Under the pieces are notes generated by a model. The model saw only the letters and a program-made list of their open reading frames with translations. It had not been told where the DNA came from and ran no database searches. This document shows positions 1-5,200 of a DNA stretch of 7,582 nt, in pieces (position 1 is the first letter of the stretch; every line of letters begins with the position of its first letter). The DNA is from Megamonas hypermegale (GTDB lineage: Bacteria > Bacillota > Negativicutes > Selenomonadales > Selenomonadaceae), in assembly GCA_002314325.1 (NCBI GenBank), contig DCFC01000052.1:1-7582 (forward strand), in the 5' to 3' direction. Made by a program: the position numbers and the translations under genes.

Positions 1-46
1 GCCCAGTGCAGCGATAGCGAAACGTTAAAAGGTTTTTTCTTTTTGG

Positions 47-82
47 TTCGTTTTTCTTTTGACCTTTCAAAAGAAAAATGAA
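47..82. repeat. AT-rich inverted repeat (16-bp arms, CCTT loop)
   Basis: Arms 47-62 and 67-82 pair over 16 positions around a CCTT loop. The inner 12 pairs are perfect, and the only exception is position 50 against 79, which is a G-U wobble if transcribed from the plus strand. No run of T follows the hairpin on either strand, so it is not a textbook rho-independent terminator, although T-rich sequence precedes it at 35-46. It sits between the window edge and the end of the minus-strand peptidase gene. It may be the transcript end of a plus-strand gene lying to the left, or one copy of a dispersed intergenic element. Positions 83-200 beyond it are AT-rich and hold no gene that I can see. Confidence 0.6.
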
Positions 83-200
83 CAATAATAGAAATTTTTT
101 ATATTATATCATAAAAATTAACAACTTTACATTAGTTTAGCGAAAAAAATAATTTTTATTTATAAACTACTTAAATTTTATAATGTATTTTAATCATAAA

Positions 201-234
201 AAACCTGCAAGTTTATTGCTAAACCTGCAGGTTT
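201..234 (-). terminator. Rho-independent terminator of the M23 peptidase gene
   Basis: Read on the minus strand, two 15-nt arms (234-220 and 215-201) pair around a GCAA tetraloop. The single imperfect position is a G-U wobble in minus-strand RNA but an A-C mismatch in plus-strand RNA, which favours minus-strand use. The hairpin begins 3 nt after the peptidase stop codon, and its 3' arm runs into T residues (TTTTTTATG). Confidence 0.85.
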
Positions 235-237
235 TCT

Positions 238-1248
238 TTAATTAAACAGATATCCCGAAGGGTCAACCGCCTGTCCATTTATGCGCACTTCATAATGCAC
301 ATGCGGACCGGTGGAAAAACCTGTACTGCCCATGTAGGCAATAATCTGACCACGTTTTACATGCTGACCTGCCGTCACTACGACGTATGAAGCATGGCCG
401 TAGCGCGTCATTACGCCGTTGCCGTGGTCGATATCAACCATGTTGCCGTAACCGCCGGAATTCCAGCCTGCCACGCTTACTGTGCCGTCAGCCGTAGCTC
501 TTATCGGCGTACCCATATCATTAGCTATGTCGATGCCCGGATGAAAATCACTGCCGCCCCAACGAAGTCCGTACGGAGAGCTTACCACGCCCTGCGACGG
601 CCAAATGGACGGCGTCACGGAAATTGTCTGATTGGAAATGGCTATCTGCTGACGCTTCATGACGATTGCCTTCTGCAATTCCAGTTTCAGCTGCTGCATA
701 TTATTGCGCTGACCGGACATCTTACTTTCAATATTATTCAAAGTAGCACGCACATCGGCTATTGTCGGCGGCTGCGGATACGGTCCGCCCTGTCCGTTCT
801 GCTGCGTATTCACATTTTCATCTGCCGTATTATCATCATTGATTTCAATACCGGAAAGCTGTTTCAATTCATTTTCCAGATTGATGAGCTGGTCCATATC
901 CTCCTGCAGGGAATTTGCCTTTTTATCCAGTTCCGACAGCTGCTGCTGCTGAATGGTATTGGCTTCCTGCAGCTGACGGATATGCTCCTTGTCGCTCTGG
1001 TTGTTTATATACGCATAACCGGCAAAACCGAGTGAACCGACCACCAGCACCAGCAAAATCACAACTGAAGCCAGCAGGTATTTAACCATGCTCTTTGTTA
1101 CTGTAAATAATTTTATATCGTCTGTCTTATCAGGAATAATTCTGACCGTATAAGAATTATTCTGCACTTTTTCAACTGTTTTTGCCTGTTTAGCCGTTTC
1201 GGCATTATCCTGCTCAGTTGAATGCTGCTTTTCTTCTTCCTGACTCAA
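238..1248 (-). CDS. Membrane-anchored M23 family (LytM-type) metallopeptidase
   Basis: 336-residue zinc peptidase predicted to cut peptide cross-links of peptidoglycan. The order is: a charged, glutamine-rich cytoplasmic tail (about 1-55), one transmembrane helix (about 57-81), a coiled coil (about 84-132), a proline/glycine-rich linker (about 150-163), a second heptad-rich stretch (about 164-206) and a C-terminal M23 domain (about 215-333). The zinc and catalytic residues look complete: H236 and D240 in HPGID, H285 in YGH, and H316/H318 in GPHVHYE, so it should be active rather than a degenerate LytM adaptor. The start is TTG: a G-rich ribosome site lies 7 nt upstream, and the first internal ATG would remove the cytoplasmic tail up to the edge of the membrane helix. 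It is monocistronic, with its own promoter and terminator, and has no evident link to the sugar genes. The role (cell-wall remodelling or division) is inferred from domain layout. The family call is firm; the exact substrate is not known. Confidence 0.93.
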   Translation of the reverse strand: MSQEEEKQHSTEQDNAETAKQAKTVEKVQNNSYTVRIIPDKTDDIKLFTVTKSMVKYLLASVVILLVLVVGSLGFAGYAYINNQSDKEHIRQLQEANTIQQQQLSELDKKANSLQEDMDQLINLENELKQLSGIEINDDNTADENVNTQQNGQGGPYPQPPTIADVRATLNNIESKMSGQRNNMQQLKLELQKAIVMKRQQIAISNQTISVTPSIWPSQGVVSSPYGLRWGGSDFHPGIDIANDMGTPIRATADGTVSVAGWNSGGYGNMVDIDHGNGVMTRYGHASYVVVTAGQHVKRGQIIAYMGSTGFSTGPHVHYEVRINGQAVDPSGYLFN

Positions 1249-1255
1249 TTCTTCG

Positions 1256-1260
1256 CCCCC
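1256..1260 (-). promoter_or_regulatory. Ribosome binding site deciding the TTG start of the M23 gene
   Basis: A run of five G on the minus strand lies 7 nt before TTG at 1248-1246. An ATG slightly upstream on the same strand is in another frame and reaches a stop after five codons (ATG GGG GCG AAG AAT TGA), so TTG is the best-supported start. The site is G-rich rather than canonical AGGAGG. Confidence 0.55.
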
Positions 1261-1310
1261 ATTAATGATAAAAATCGCTTTAAGCTGTTACTTTCTTTAA
1301 TCATTTTAAT

Positions 1311-1341
1311 ATTATAGCACAAAAAAAAGAGGTTTTGTCCA
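1311..1341 (-). promoter_or_regulatory. Promoter of the M23 peptidase gene (extended -10)
   Basis: On the minus strand a perfect -10 box TATAAT (1316-1311) is preceded by TGC, giving the extended -10 pattern TGNTATAAT. The best -35 is TGGACA (1341-1336, 5 of 6 to TTGACA) with a long 19-bp spacer, which the extended -10 may offset. It overlaps the terminator of the upstream repressor gene, whose T tract forms part of the spacer. Confidence 0.7.
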
Positions 1342-1367
1342 GCCTAAAATCGTCCAAACCTCTTTTT
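1321..1367 (-). terminator. Rho-independent terminator of the LacI-family gene
   Basis: On the minus strand the 12-nt arms 1367-1356 and 1335-1324 are perfectly complementary (AAAAAGAGGTTT against AAACCTCTTTTT) around a roughly 20-nt loop. The hairpin runs into eight T residues, and it starts 9 nt after the repressor's TAA stop. Confidence 0.85.
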
Positions 1368-1376
1368 AATAAAAAT

Positions 1377-2378
1377 TTAATAATCAACTCTCTTTGCGCA
1401 GCTTTCTCTTTCCACCAAAAAATACGGCACAATTATTTTCGTCGCGAACAATGCAGGATTTTCAATATGCTTGCTGAGCTGTGCTGCTGCTTCTATACCG
1501 AGCTGATACGAATTTATATCAATAGAAGTTAAATTCATCATGCGCGCAAAAATCGAGTTGTTGAAACTGATTAGGGATAAATCCTGCGGCACGGATAAAC
1601 AGCACTGTCTAATTGTCTTTTCAATGGAAACGGCCAGCACGTCATCGCATACGAGAATTGCCGTCGGTTTTTCGGCGCTTGTCAATAATTTCTTCAGATT
1701 TTCATACTCCGGCTCAACTTCCGCCGACAGCTCCAGACAGTATTTTTCTTGATACGGCAGATTATGCTCGCTCAATGCCAGAAGATATCCCGCTTTTCTG
1801 TCGCTGGAAAAAACTCTGTGACTGTCCGTACCGATATAGGCTATTTTTCTATGCCCCAAAGAAATCAGATATTCCGTTGCTTCCTTTGCCGCCTGTACAT
1901 TGTCATTATCCACGTAAATCGTATCGTTAATCATTTTGGTCGCTTTGCCGATTAGGACGAACAGCCTTTGTTCTTCATACATATAATTTATTATCGTATC
2001 GTCCACATTCGAATACAGAAAGATAAAACCGTCCGCCTGCGATGATTTTATGCTTTCAATAAGTTCGGCATCATTTTCGCCTGTTATCACCAGCATGGTG
2101 TATTTTTTTCTGTTGCAGTACTGTCCGATACCGCGCAGTGCTTCCAGATAAAATGGATTTTCATACGCATCGTTCTTGAGTTTCGGAAAAACAACGCCGA
2201 TATTGCGGATATTTGCAACCGTATGCAAATTATTTTGCATATAGCCGAGTTCTTCCATCGCTTTTTTTACCCGCTCTTTCGTCTGCTGACTGATGGACGG
2301 ATGATTTTTGCACGTTCGCGACACGGTGGACGGCGAAACTCCCGCCAGTTTAGCTACGTCTTTTATTGTAACAGCCAT
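1377..2378 (-). CDS. LacI-family transcriptional repressor, MalR-like
   Basis: 333-residue DNA-binding regulator that probably controls the divergent alpha-glucan genes. The N-terminal helix-turn-helix (about 4-24) carries the family signature TIKDVAKLAGVSPSTVS. A periplasmic-binding-protein-like sensor domain covers about 60-325, with family landmarks DGFIFLY (117-122), VDNDNVQAA (156-164), DRKAGYLLAL (193-202), a CDD motif (244-246) and the C-terminal LVERES (321-326). Several of these stretches resemble what I remember of streptococcal maltose repressor MalR; this is recall, not an alignment. The adjacent malQ and phosphorylase genes support a maltodextrin-type inducer. Oddity: the hinge-helix segment after GYMQNN (45-50) lacks the usual A-R-x-L motif and looks about three residues short. 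Start ATG is set by a strong GAGGAGG site. The family is certain; the MalR identity is likely but not proven, so no symbol is given. Confidence 0.93.
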   Translation of the reverse strand: MAVTIKDVAKLAGVSPSTVSRTCKNHPSISQQTKERVKKAMEELGYMQNNLHTVANIRNIGVVFPKLKNDAYENPFYLEALRGIGQYCNRKKYTMLVITGENDAELIESIKSSQADGFIFLYSNVDDTIINYMYEEQRLFVLIGKATKMINDTIYVDNDNVQAAKEATEYLISLGHRKIAYIGTDSHRVFSSDRKAGYLLALSEHNLPYQEKYCLELSAEVEPEYENLKKLLTSAEKPTAILVCDDVLAVSIEKTIRQCCLSVPQDLSLISFNNSIFARMMNLTSIDINSYQLGIEAAAQLSKHIENPALFATKIIVPYFLVERESCAKRVDY

Positions 2379-2385
2379 GAATAAA

Positions 2386-2392
2386 CCTCCTC
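2386..2392 (-). promoter_or_regulatory. Strong ribosome binding site of the LacI-family gene
   Basis: GAGGAGG on the minus strand, 7 nt before the ATG at 2378. It matches the 16S anti-Shine-Dalgarno sequence closely and fixes this start. Confidence 0.85.
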
Positions 2393-2405
2393 GAATATAT
2401 TAATA

Positions 2406-2434
2406 ATTTTATGCAATAACACCCGCCGTGTCAA
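2406..2434 (-). promoter_or_regulatory. Promoter of the LacI-family gene
   Basis: On the minus strand: -35 TTGACA (2434-2429, perfect), 17-bp spacer, -10 TAAAAT (2411-2406, 5 of 6). The transcript would start near 2399, giving a leader of about 20 nt. The spacer next to the -10 holds GTTATTGCA (TGCAATAAC on the plus strand, 2412-2420). The same nonamer occurs at 2532-2540 inside the opposing promoter, so it may be a repressor half-site for autoregulation. Confidence 0.8.
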
Positions 2435-2466
2435 CAAAAATACATTCTTTTCACTCAAACAACCGC

Positions 2467-2478
2467 GCAATTATTTGC
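2467..2478. promoter_or_regulatory. Candidate MalR-type operator 1, GCAA-N4-TTGC
   Basis: GCAATTATTTGC has inverted arms GCAA/TTGC separated by 4 bp. These are the arms I recall for MalR-type operators, which usually have a central CG; here the centre is TA. The site lies between the two divergent promoters, about 33 bp from the -35 of the repressor gene, and its centre is 66 bp from the centre of a second copy at 2533-2544. Confidence 0.45.
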
Positions 2479-2482
2479 ATTA

Positions 2483-2494
2483 ATTTGCGCAAAT
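2483..2494. promoter_or_regulatory. Perfect 12-bp palindrome in the divergent region
   Basis: ATTTGCGCAAAT is a perfect palindrome with a central CpG, 4 bp after candidate operator 1. Its TTTGC half repeats the one at 2474-2478 exactly 10 bp (about one helical turn) downstream. It could be an additional or alternative regulator site; the arm orientation differs from GCAA-N4-TTGC. Confidence 0.4.
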
Positions 2495-2530
2495 AAATTT
2501 TATATTTTACTAAAATTTGCAGAAAATATA

Positions 2531-2559
2531 TTGCAATAACTTGCGTGAACGATTATAAT
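2531..2559 (+). promoter_or_regulatory. Upstream promoter (P1) of the EEP-malQ operon
   Basis: -35 TTGCAA (2531-2536, 4 of 6), 17-bp spacer, perfect -10 TATAAT (2554-2559). The start point would be near 2566, leaving a leader of about 80 nt. A second TATAAT at 2565-2570 follows, with a poorer -35. Candidate operator 2 (2533-2544) overlaps the -35 box and spacer, so binding there would block this promoter. Confidence 0.65.
2533..2544. promoter_or_regulatory. Candidate MalR-type operator 2, GCAA-N4-TTGC
   Basis: GCAATAACTTGC repeats the GCAA-N4-TTGC architecture of the site at 2467-2478. It overlaps the -35 and spacer of P1, a classical repression position. The centre is AA, not CG. The part TGCAATAAC recurs at 2412-2420 inside the repressor gene's own promoter. 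No GCAA-N4-TTGC copy was noticed in the spacer before the phosphorylase gene. Confidence 0.5.
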
Positions 2560-2583
2560 AAAAATATAATTTTTCATTCATTT

Positions 2584-2613
2584 TTGATAAATCCATCTCA
2601 CCTAGTTTAAAAT
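2584..2613 (+). promoter_or_regulatory. Possible downstream promoter (P2) of the EEP-malQ operon
   Basis: -35 TTGATA (2584-2589, 5 of 6), 18-bp spacer, -10 TAAAAT (2608-2613, 5 of 6). A start near 2620 would give a leader of under 30 nt, lacking the sequence that could mask the ribosome site. In such AT-rich DNA, chance matches of this quality are common. Confidence 0.4.
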
Positions 2614-2641
2614 CATGATAAAGCTATTTTTTATGAGGTGA
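2598..2641 (+). promoter_or_regulatory. Possible leader RNA hairpin masking the EEP ribosome site
   Basis: TCACCT (2598-2603) is perfectly complementary to AGGTGA (2636-2641), which contains most of the ribosome site. Between them a second stem can form (2613-2622 with 2627-2636, one mismatch, one G-U, GCTA loop), sharing base 2636 with the outer stem. In a transcript from P1 the ribosome site would be paired; a transcript from P2 would lack the left arm. The structure is AT-rich and has not been folded computationally. Confidence 0.3.
2635..2640 (+). promoter_or_regulatory. Ribosome binding site of the EEP gene, deciding ATG 2647
   Basis: GAGGTG lies 6 nt before ATG at 2647. A longer reading from GTG at 2638 would place the start codon inside this ribosome site and leave it without one of its own, so ATG 2647 is preferred and the protein is three residues shorter. 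Confidence 0.75.
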
Positions 2642-2646
2642 AACGC

Positions 2647-3474
2647 ATGAAACTTTTAACATTGAACACGCACAGTCTTTTGGAAGAAAATTACACGAGC
2701 AAGACATATTCCTTTGTCGAATATATCATTAAAGAAAAAGTTGACGTCTTTGCTCTGCAGGAGGTAAACCAGTCGCATAAACTGCCTGTGCTTGCCGAAA
2801 ATCCCGCCAATTACTACGGCCATTCCATGCTGAAGCAGAACAATCACGCTTTATATGTGGCCGAGCTGCTGGAAAAACGCGGCATGACCTATAACTGGCT
2901 TTGGGAAAGCTGCCATCTCGGCTATAACATTTACGATGAAGGCATCGCTTTATTTTCCCGCTATCCCATTCTGGGCACGAAAATAATTCCTCTGTCGCTC
3001 ACCCAATCGCCGACGAACTATAAGACGCGCAAGGCTCTCGCCGTCTGCTGCCAGACGGAAAGCGGCAAATGCTGGTTCGTCTGCGTGCATATGGGCTGGT
3101 GGAAAGATGATGAAGAACCGTTCATCAATCACTGGCACAATTTAATGCAGGCGTTGGAACCGTTCAAAGACGACCCGATTTTTATAATGGGCGATTTCAA
3201 CAACCGCAGCGATATAAAAGGTGAAGGATACAGTCTAATCACCGGCGGCAACTGGTACGACCTGTATGCACTGGCCGCCGAAAAAGACAGCGGCATTACC
3301 AGTTCCTCCGCCATTGCCGGCTGGTTCGCCAAAGAGAGCGAAGCCATTCGCATTGATTATATTTTCTGCAACAAAAAAATAAACGTTAAATCACAAAAGT
3401 CCATATTCAACGGCACTGTAGGTCCTGTAATCTCCGACCACTACGCAGTGCTCGCCGAATGTGAAATTCAGTAA
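2647..3474 (+). CDS. Endonuclease/exonuclease/phosphatase (EEP) superfamily protein
   Basis: 275-residue metal-dependent phosphoesterase-fold protein of unknown substrate. The superfamily motifs occur in order and appear intact: N7 in TLNTH, the metal-binding E39 in LQEVNQ, the SRYP strand (104-107), H148 in VHMGWW, D183/N185 in GDFNN, D237 in RIDYIF, and the closing D264-H265 in ISDHYA. There is no signal peptide or membrane segment, so it should be cytoplasmic. It is the first gene of an operon with malQ: its TAA stop is fused to malQ's ribosome site and only 11 bp separate them, suggesting translational coupling. Family members include DNA-repair nucleases (exonuclease III), sphingomyelinases and inositol phosphatases. 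Operon position hints at a sugar-phosphate or nucleotide substrate linked to alpha-glucan use, but that is inference. The exact reaction cannot be named. Confidence 0.9.
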   Translation: MKLLTLNTHSLLEENYTSKTYSFVEYIIKEKVDVFALQEVNQSHKLPVLAENPANYYGHSMLKQNNHALYVAELLEKRGMTYNWLWESCHLGYNIYDEGIALFSRYPILGTKIIPLSLTQSPTNYKTRKALAVCCQTESGKCWFVCVHMGWWKDDEEPFINHWHNLMQALEPFKDDPIFIMGDFNNRSDIKGEGYSLITGGNWYDLYALAAEKDSGITSSSAIAGWFAKESEAIRIDYIFCNKKINVKSQKSIFNGTVGPVISDHYAVLAECEIQ

Positions 3475-3478
3475 GGAG
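3472..3478 (+). promoter_or_regulatory. Ribosome binding site of malQ, overlapping the EEP stop region
   Basis: TAAGGAG joins the EEP stop codon (3472-3474) to the GGAG ribosome site (3475-3478), 7 nt before the malQ ATG at 3486. Ribosomes finishing the EEP gene would be positioned to start on malQ. Confidence 0.8.
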
Positions 3479-3485
3479 TAATATT

Positions 3486-4985
3486 ATGAGAACGAGCGGA
3501 ATTTTATTACCTATTTTTTCCCTGCCGGGCGGTTACGGCATTGGCTGCTTCGACTGTGAAGCATACAAATTCATTGACCGATTGAAACAGGCGCACCAGC
3601 GTTACTGGCAAATCCTGCCACTGGGCCCGACAAGCTACGGCGACTCGCCGTACCAGTCCTTTTCTACTTTTGCGGGCAATCCGTATTTTATCTCGCTTGA
3701 CGAACTGGTGGAAAAAGACTGGCTCTCAGCTGATGAACTGCCGCCTAAAGAAGAAAACACGACAATTGATTACGCTGCTTTATACAATACGCGGTTTACA
3801 CTGCTGAAAAAAGCCTTTCAGCGCAGCAACATCACTGCCGACGGCGAATTTCAGCAATTTATACAGGAAAAAGCCTATTGGCTGAACGATTATGCCCTGT
3901 TCATGGCACTGAAGGATTTCTTCTCTGGTAATGCCTGGCAGCAGTGGCCGGAGGATATACGCCTGAGATGGCAAAATGCCATTGATTACTATACGGACAA
4001 ATTACAGGAAAACATCCAGTTCTATAAATTTCTGCAATTTATTTTCCTGAAACAGTGGAAACGGCTCAAAGCCTACGCCAACGCGCAAGGCATTGACATT
4101 ATCGGCGACATTCCGATTTACGTGGCATATGACAGTGCCGACACCTGGGCCAATCCGTATCTGTTCCAGTTCAACGAAAAACTTGAACCGATGGCTGTTG
4201 CCGGCTGCCCGCCGGACGGATTTTCCGCAGACGGACAGCTATGGGGCAATCCGCTTTACAACTGGCCGGTACATGAACAGCAGAATTTCAGCTGGTGGAT
4301 ATCGCGCATTGCTTCATGCTTTGAACTGTACGATGTAGTACGCATCGACCATTTCCGCGGCTTTGACGAATATTATTCCATTCCGTACGGCAATACTACG
4401 GCCAGAGGCGGCCATTGGGAAAAAGGCCCGGGCATGAAATTATTCCATCAGATAAAAGCCTCGCTCGGCGACAAGAAAATTATCGCCGAAGACTTGGGTT
4501 ATCTGACCGACTCCGTGCGTCAGCTCGTCAAAGACACCGGCTATCCGGGCATGAAAGTGCTGGAATTCGCTTTCGACAGCCGCGATTCCAGCGGTGCCAA
4601 CAATTATCTGCCGCACAATTACGACCGCAACTGTATCGTCTATACCGGCACGCATGACAACGAAACGATGCTCGGCTGGTTCAAATCCATCCTGCCGGAG
4701 GAAAAAGACGCGCTGCGCCGCTACTTATGCACCGATACGCAGGATGATTTGAAACTGCTCGATAAATCCATCTGCCTCGCTATGCAGAGCGTCGCCGACA
4801 CCTGCATTATTCCGATGCAGGACTGGCTCGGGCTCGACAACTGTGCCCGCATCAACAAACCGTCCACACTCGGCGGCAACTGGTGCTGGAAAATGACGAC
4901 AAATCAGCAAAATGACGCCCTCATGGCAAAAATCGCCCGTATCACAGCTATATACGGCCGCACCAGCGATTTCGCCGCTGAATAA
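3486..4985 (+). CDS. malQ: 4-alpha-glucanotransferase (amylomaltase), GH77
   Basis: 499-residue cytoplasmic enzyme that transfers alpha-1,4-glucan segments between malto-oligosaccharides, releasing glucose and building chains long enough for phosphorylase. The length matches the compact bacterial/plant-type GH77 enzymes of about 500 residues; there is no N-terminal extension as in enterobacterial MalQ. Visible landmarks: RTSGILLPIFSLPG at the N-terminus, YWQILPLGPTSYGDSPYQS (40-58), GDIPIYV (207-213), nucleophile D288 in VRIDHFRGF, acid/base E335 in IAEDLG, third carboxylate D391 in TGTHDNET, and the C-terminal QDWLGL...GNW signature (445-466). All catalytic residues are present. It is the second gene of the EEP operon, with the phosphorylase gene 215 bp downstream as metabolic partner. 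Identification is secure. Confidence 0.97.
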   Translation: MRTSGILLPIFSLPGGYGIGCFDCEAYKFIDRLKQAHQRYWQILPLGPTSYGDSPYQSFSTFAGNPYFISLDELVEKDWLSADELPPKEENTTIDYAALYNTRFTLLKKAFQRSNITADGEFQQFIQEKAYWLNDYALFMALKDFFSGNAWQQWPEDIRLRWQNAIDYYTDKLQENIQFYKFLQFIFLKQWKRLKAYANAQGIDIIGDIPIYVAYDSADTWANPYLFQFNEKLEPMAVAGCPPDGFSADGQLWGNPLYNWPVHEQQNFSWWISRIASCFELYDVVRIDHFRGFDEYYSIPYGNTTARGGHWEKGPGMKLFHQIKASLGDKKIIAEDLGYLTDSVRQLVKDTGYPGMKVLEFAFDSRDSSGANNYLPHNYDRNCIVYTGTHDNETMLGWFKSILPEEKDALRRYLCTDTQDDLKLLDKSICLAMQSVADTCIIPMQDWLGLDNCARINKPSTLGGNWCWKMTTNQQNDALMAKIARITAIYGRTSDFAAE

Positions 4986-5038
4986 ATTCTGTCATCAATC
5001 ATTCTGAACCGATTTTCTCAAAGCCTGTCATTAATACC

Positions 5039-5070
5039 ATTGCGGGATTTCTTTGCAACATCCTAGCAAT
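5039..5070 (+). terminator. Weak possible terminator after malQ
   Basis: ATTGC (5039-5043) pairs with GCAAT (5066-5070), and GGAT (5045-5048) with ATCC (5060-5063), with a small internal irregularity and an 11-nt loop, followed by ATTTTAAC. The stem is short and the T run is poor, so part of the transcription may continue into the phosphorylase gene. No better hairpin was found in the 4986-5100 stretch. Confidence 0.3.
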
Positions 5071-5101
5071 ATTTTAACAACATTTAGCATAAAAATTTTC
5101 A

Positions 5102-5130
5102 TTGACAACTTTTATTAAAGCGTTTATATT
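5102..5130 (+). promoter_or_regulatory. Promoter of the alpha-glucan phosphorylase gene
   Basis: -35 TTGACA (5102-5107, perfect), 17-bp spacer, -10 TATATT (5125-5130, 5 of 6). The predicted start is near 5137, with a leader of about 64 nt that is A-rich and shows no obvious structure. This allows the phosphorylase to be expressed separately from EEP-malQ. Confidence 0.85.
5115..5128. promoter_or_regulatory. Possible cre/LacI-type operator within the phosphorylase promoter
   Basis: TTAAAGCGTTTATA is a near-dyad centred on CG and differs at two positions from the CcpA cre consensus TGWAANCGNTNWCA. It lies in the spacer and -10 box, where binding would repress transcription. It differs from the GCAA-N4-TTGC sites of the divergent region, so a different regulator (such as catabolite control) could be involved. 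The match could be chance. Confidence 0.35.
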
Positions 5131-5188
5131 AAGTTAAACAAGACATAAACATATTTTATACAAACAACTTATAAACAATTTTAAAAAG

Positions 5189-5193
5189 AAGGA
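5189..5193 (+). promoter_or_regulatory. Ribosome binding site of the phosphorylase gene
   Basis: AAGGA lies 7 nt before the ATG at 5201, supporting that start. Confidence 0.75.
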
Positions 5194-5200
5194 TGACATT

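Noticed and set aside
2..28. Eight open codons ending in TAA, possibly the tail of a plus-strand gene entering from the left
   Set aside because: Eight codons carry no recognisable signal; another frame is also open to 81, so the choice cannot be supported.
394..1035. 213-codon open frame on the plus strand
   Set aside because: It is fully antisense to the M23 peptidase gene, has no ribosome site or recognisable motif, and is low-complexity in the way complement frames are.
2638..2646. GTG start giving a three-residue longer EEP protein
   Set aside because: The GTG falls inside the GAGGTG ribosome site that serves ATG 2647, and it has no site of its own.
5137..5200. Possible riboswitch in the phosphorylase leader
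   Set aside because: The leader is about 64 nt, A-rich and without paired elements or a terminator/anti-terminator pair.
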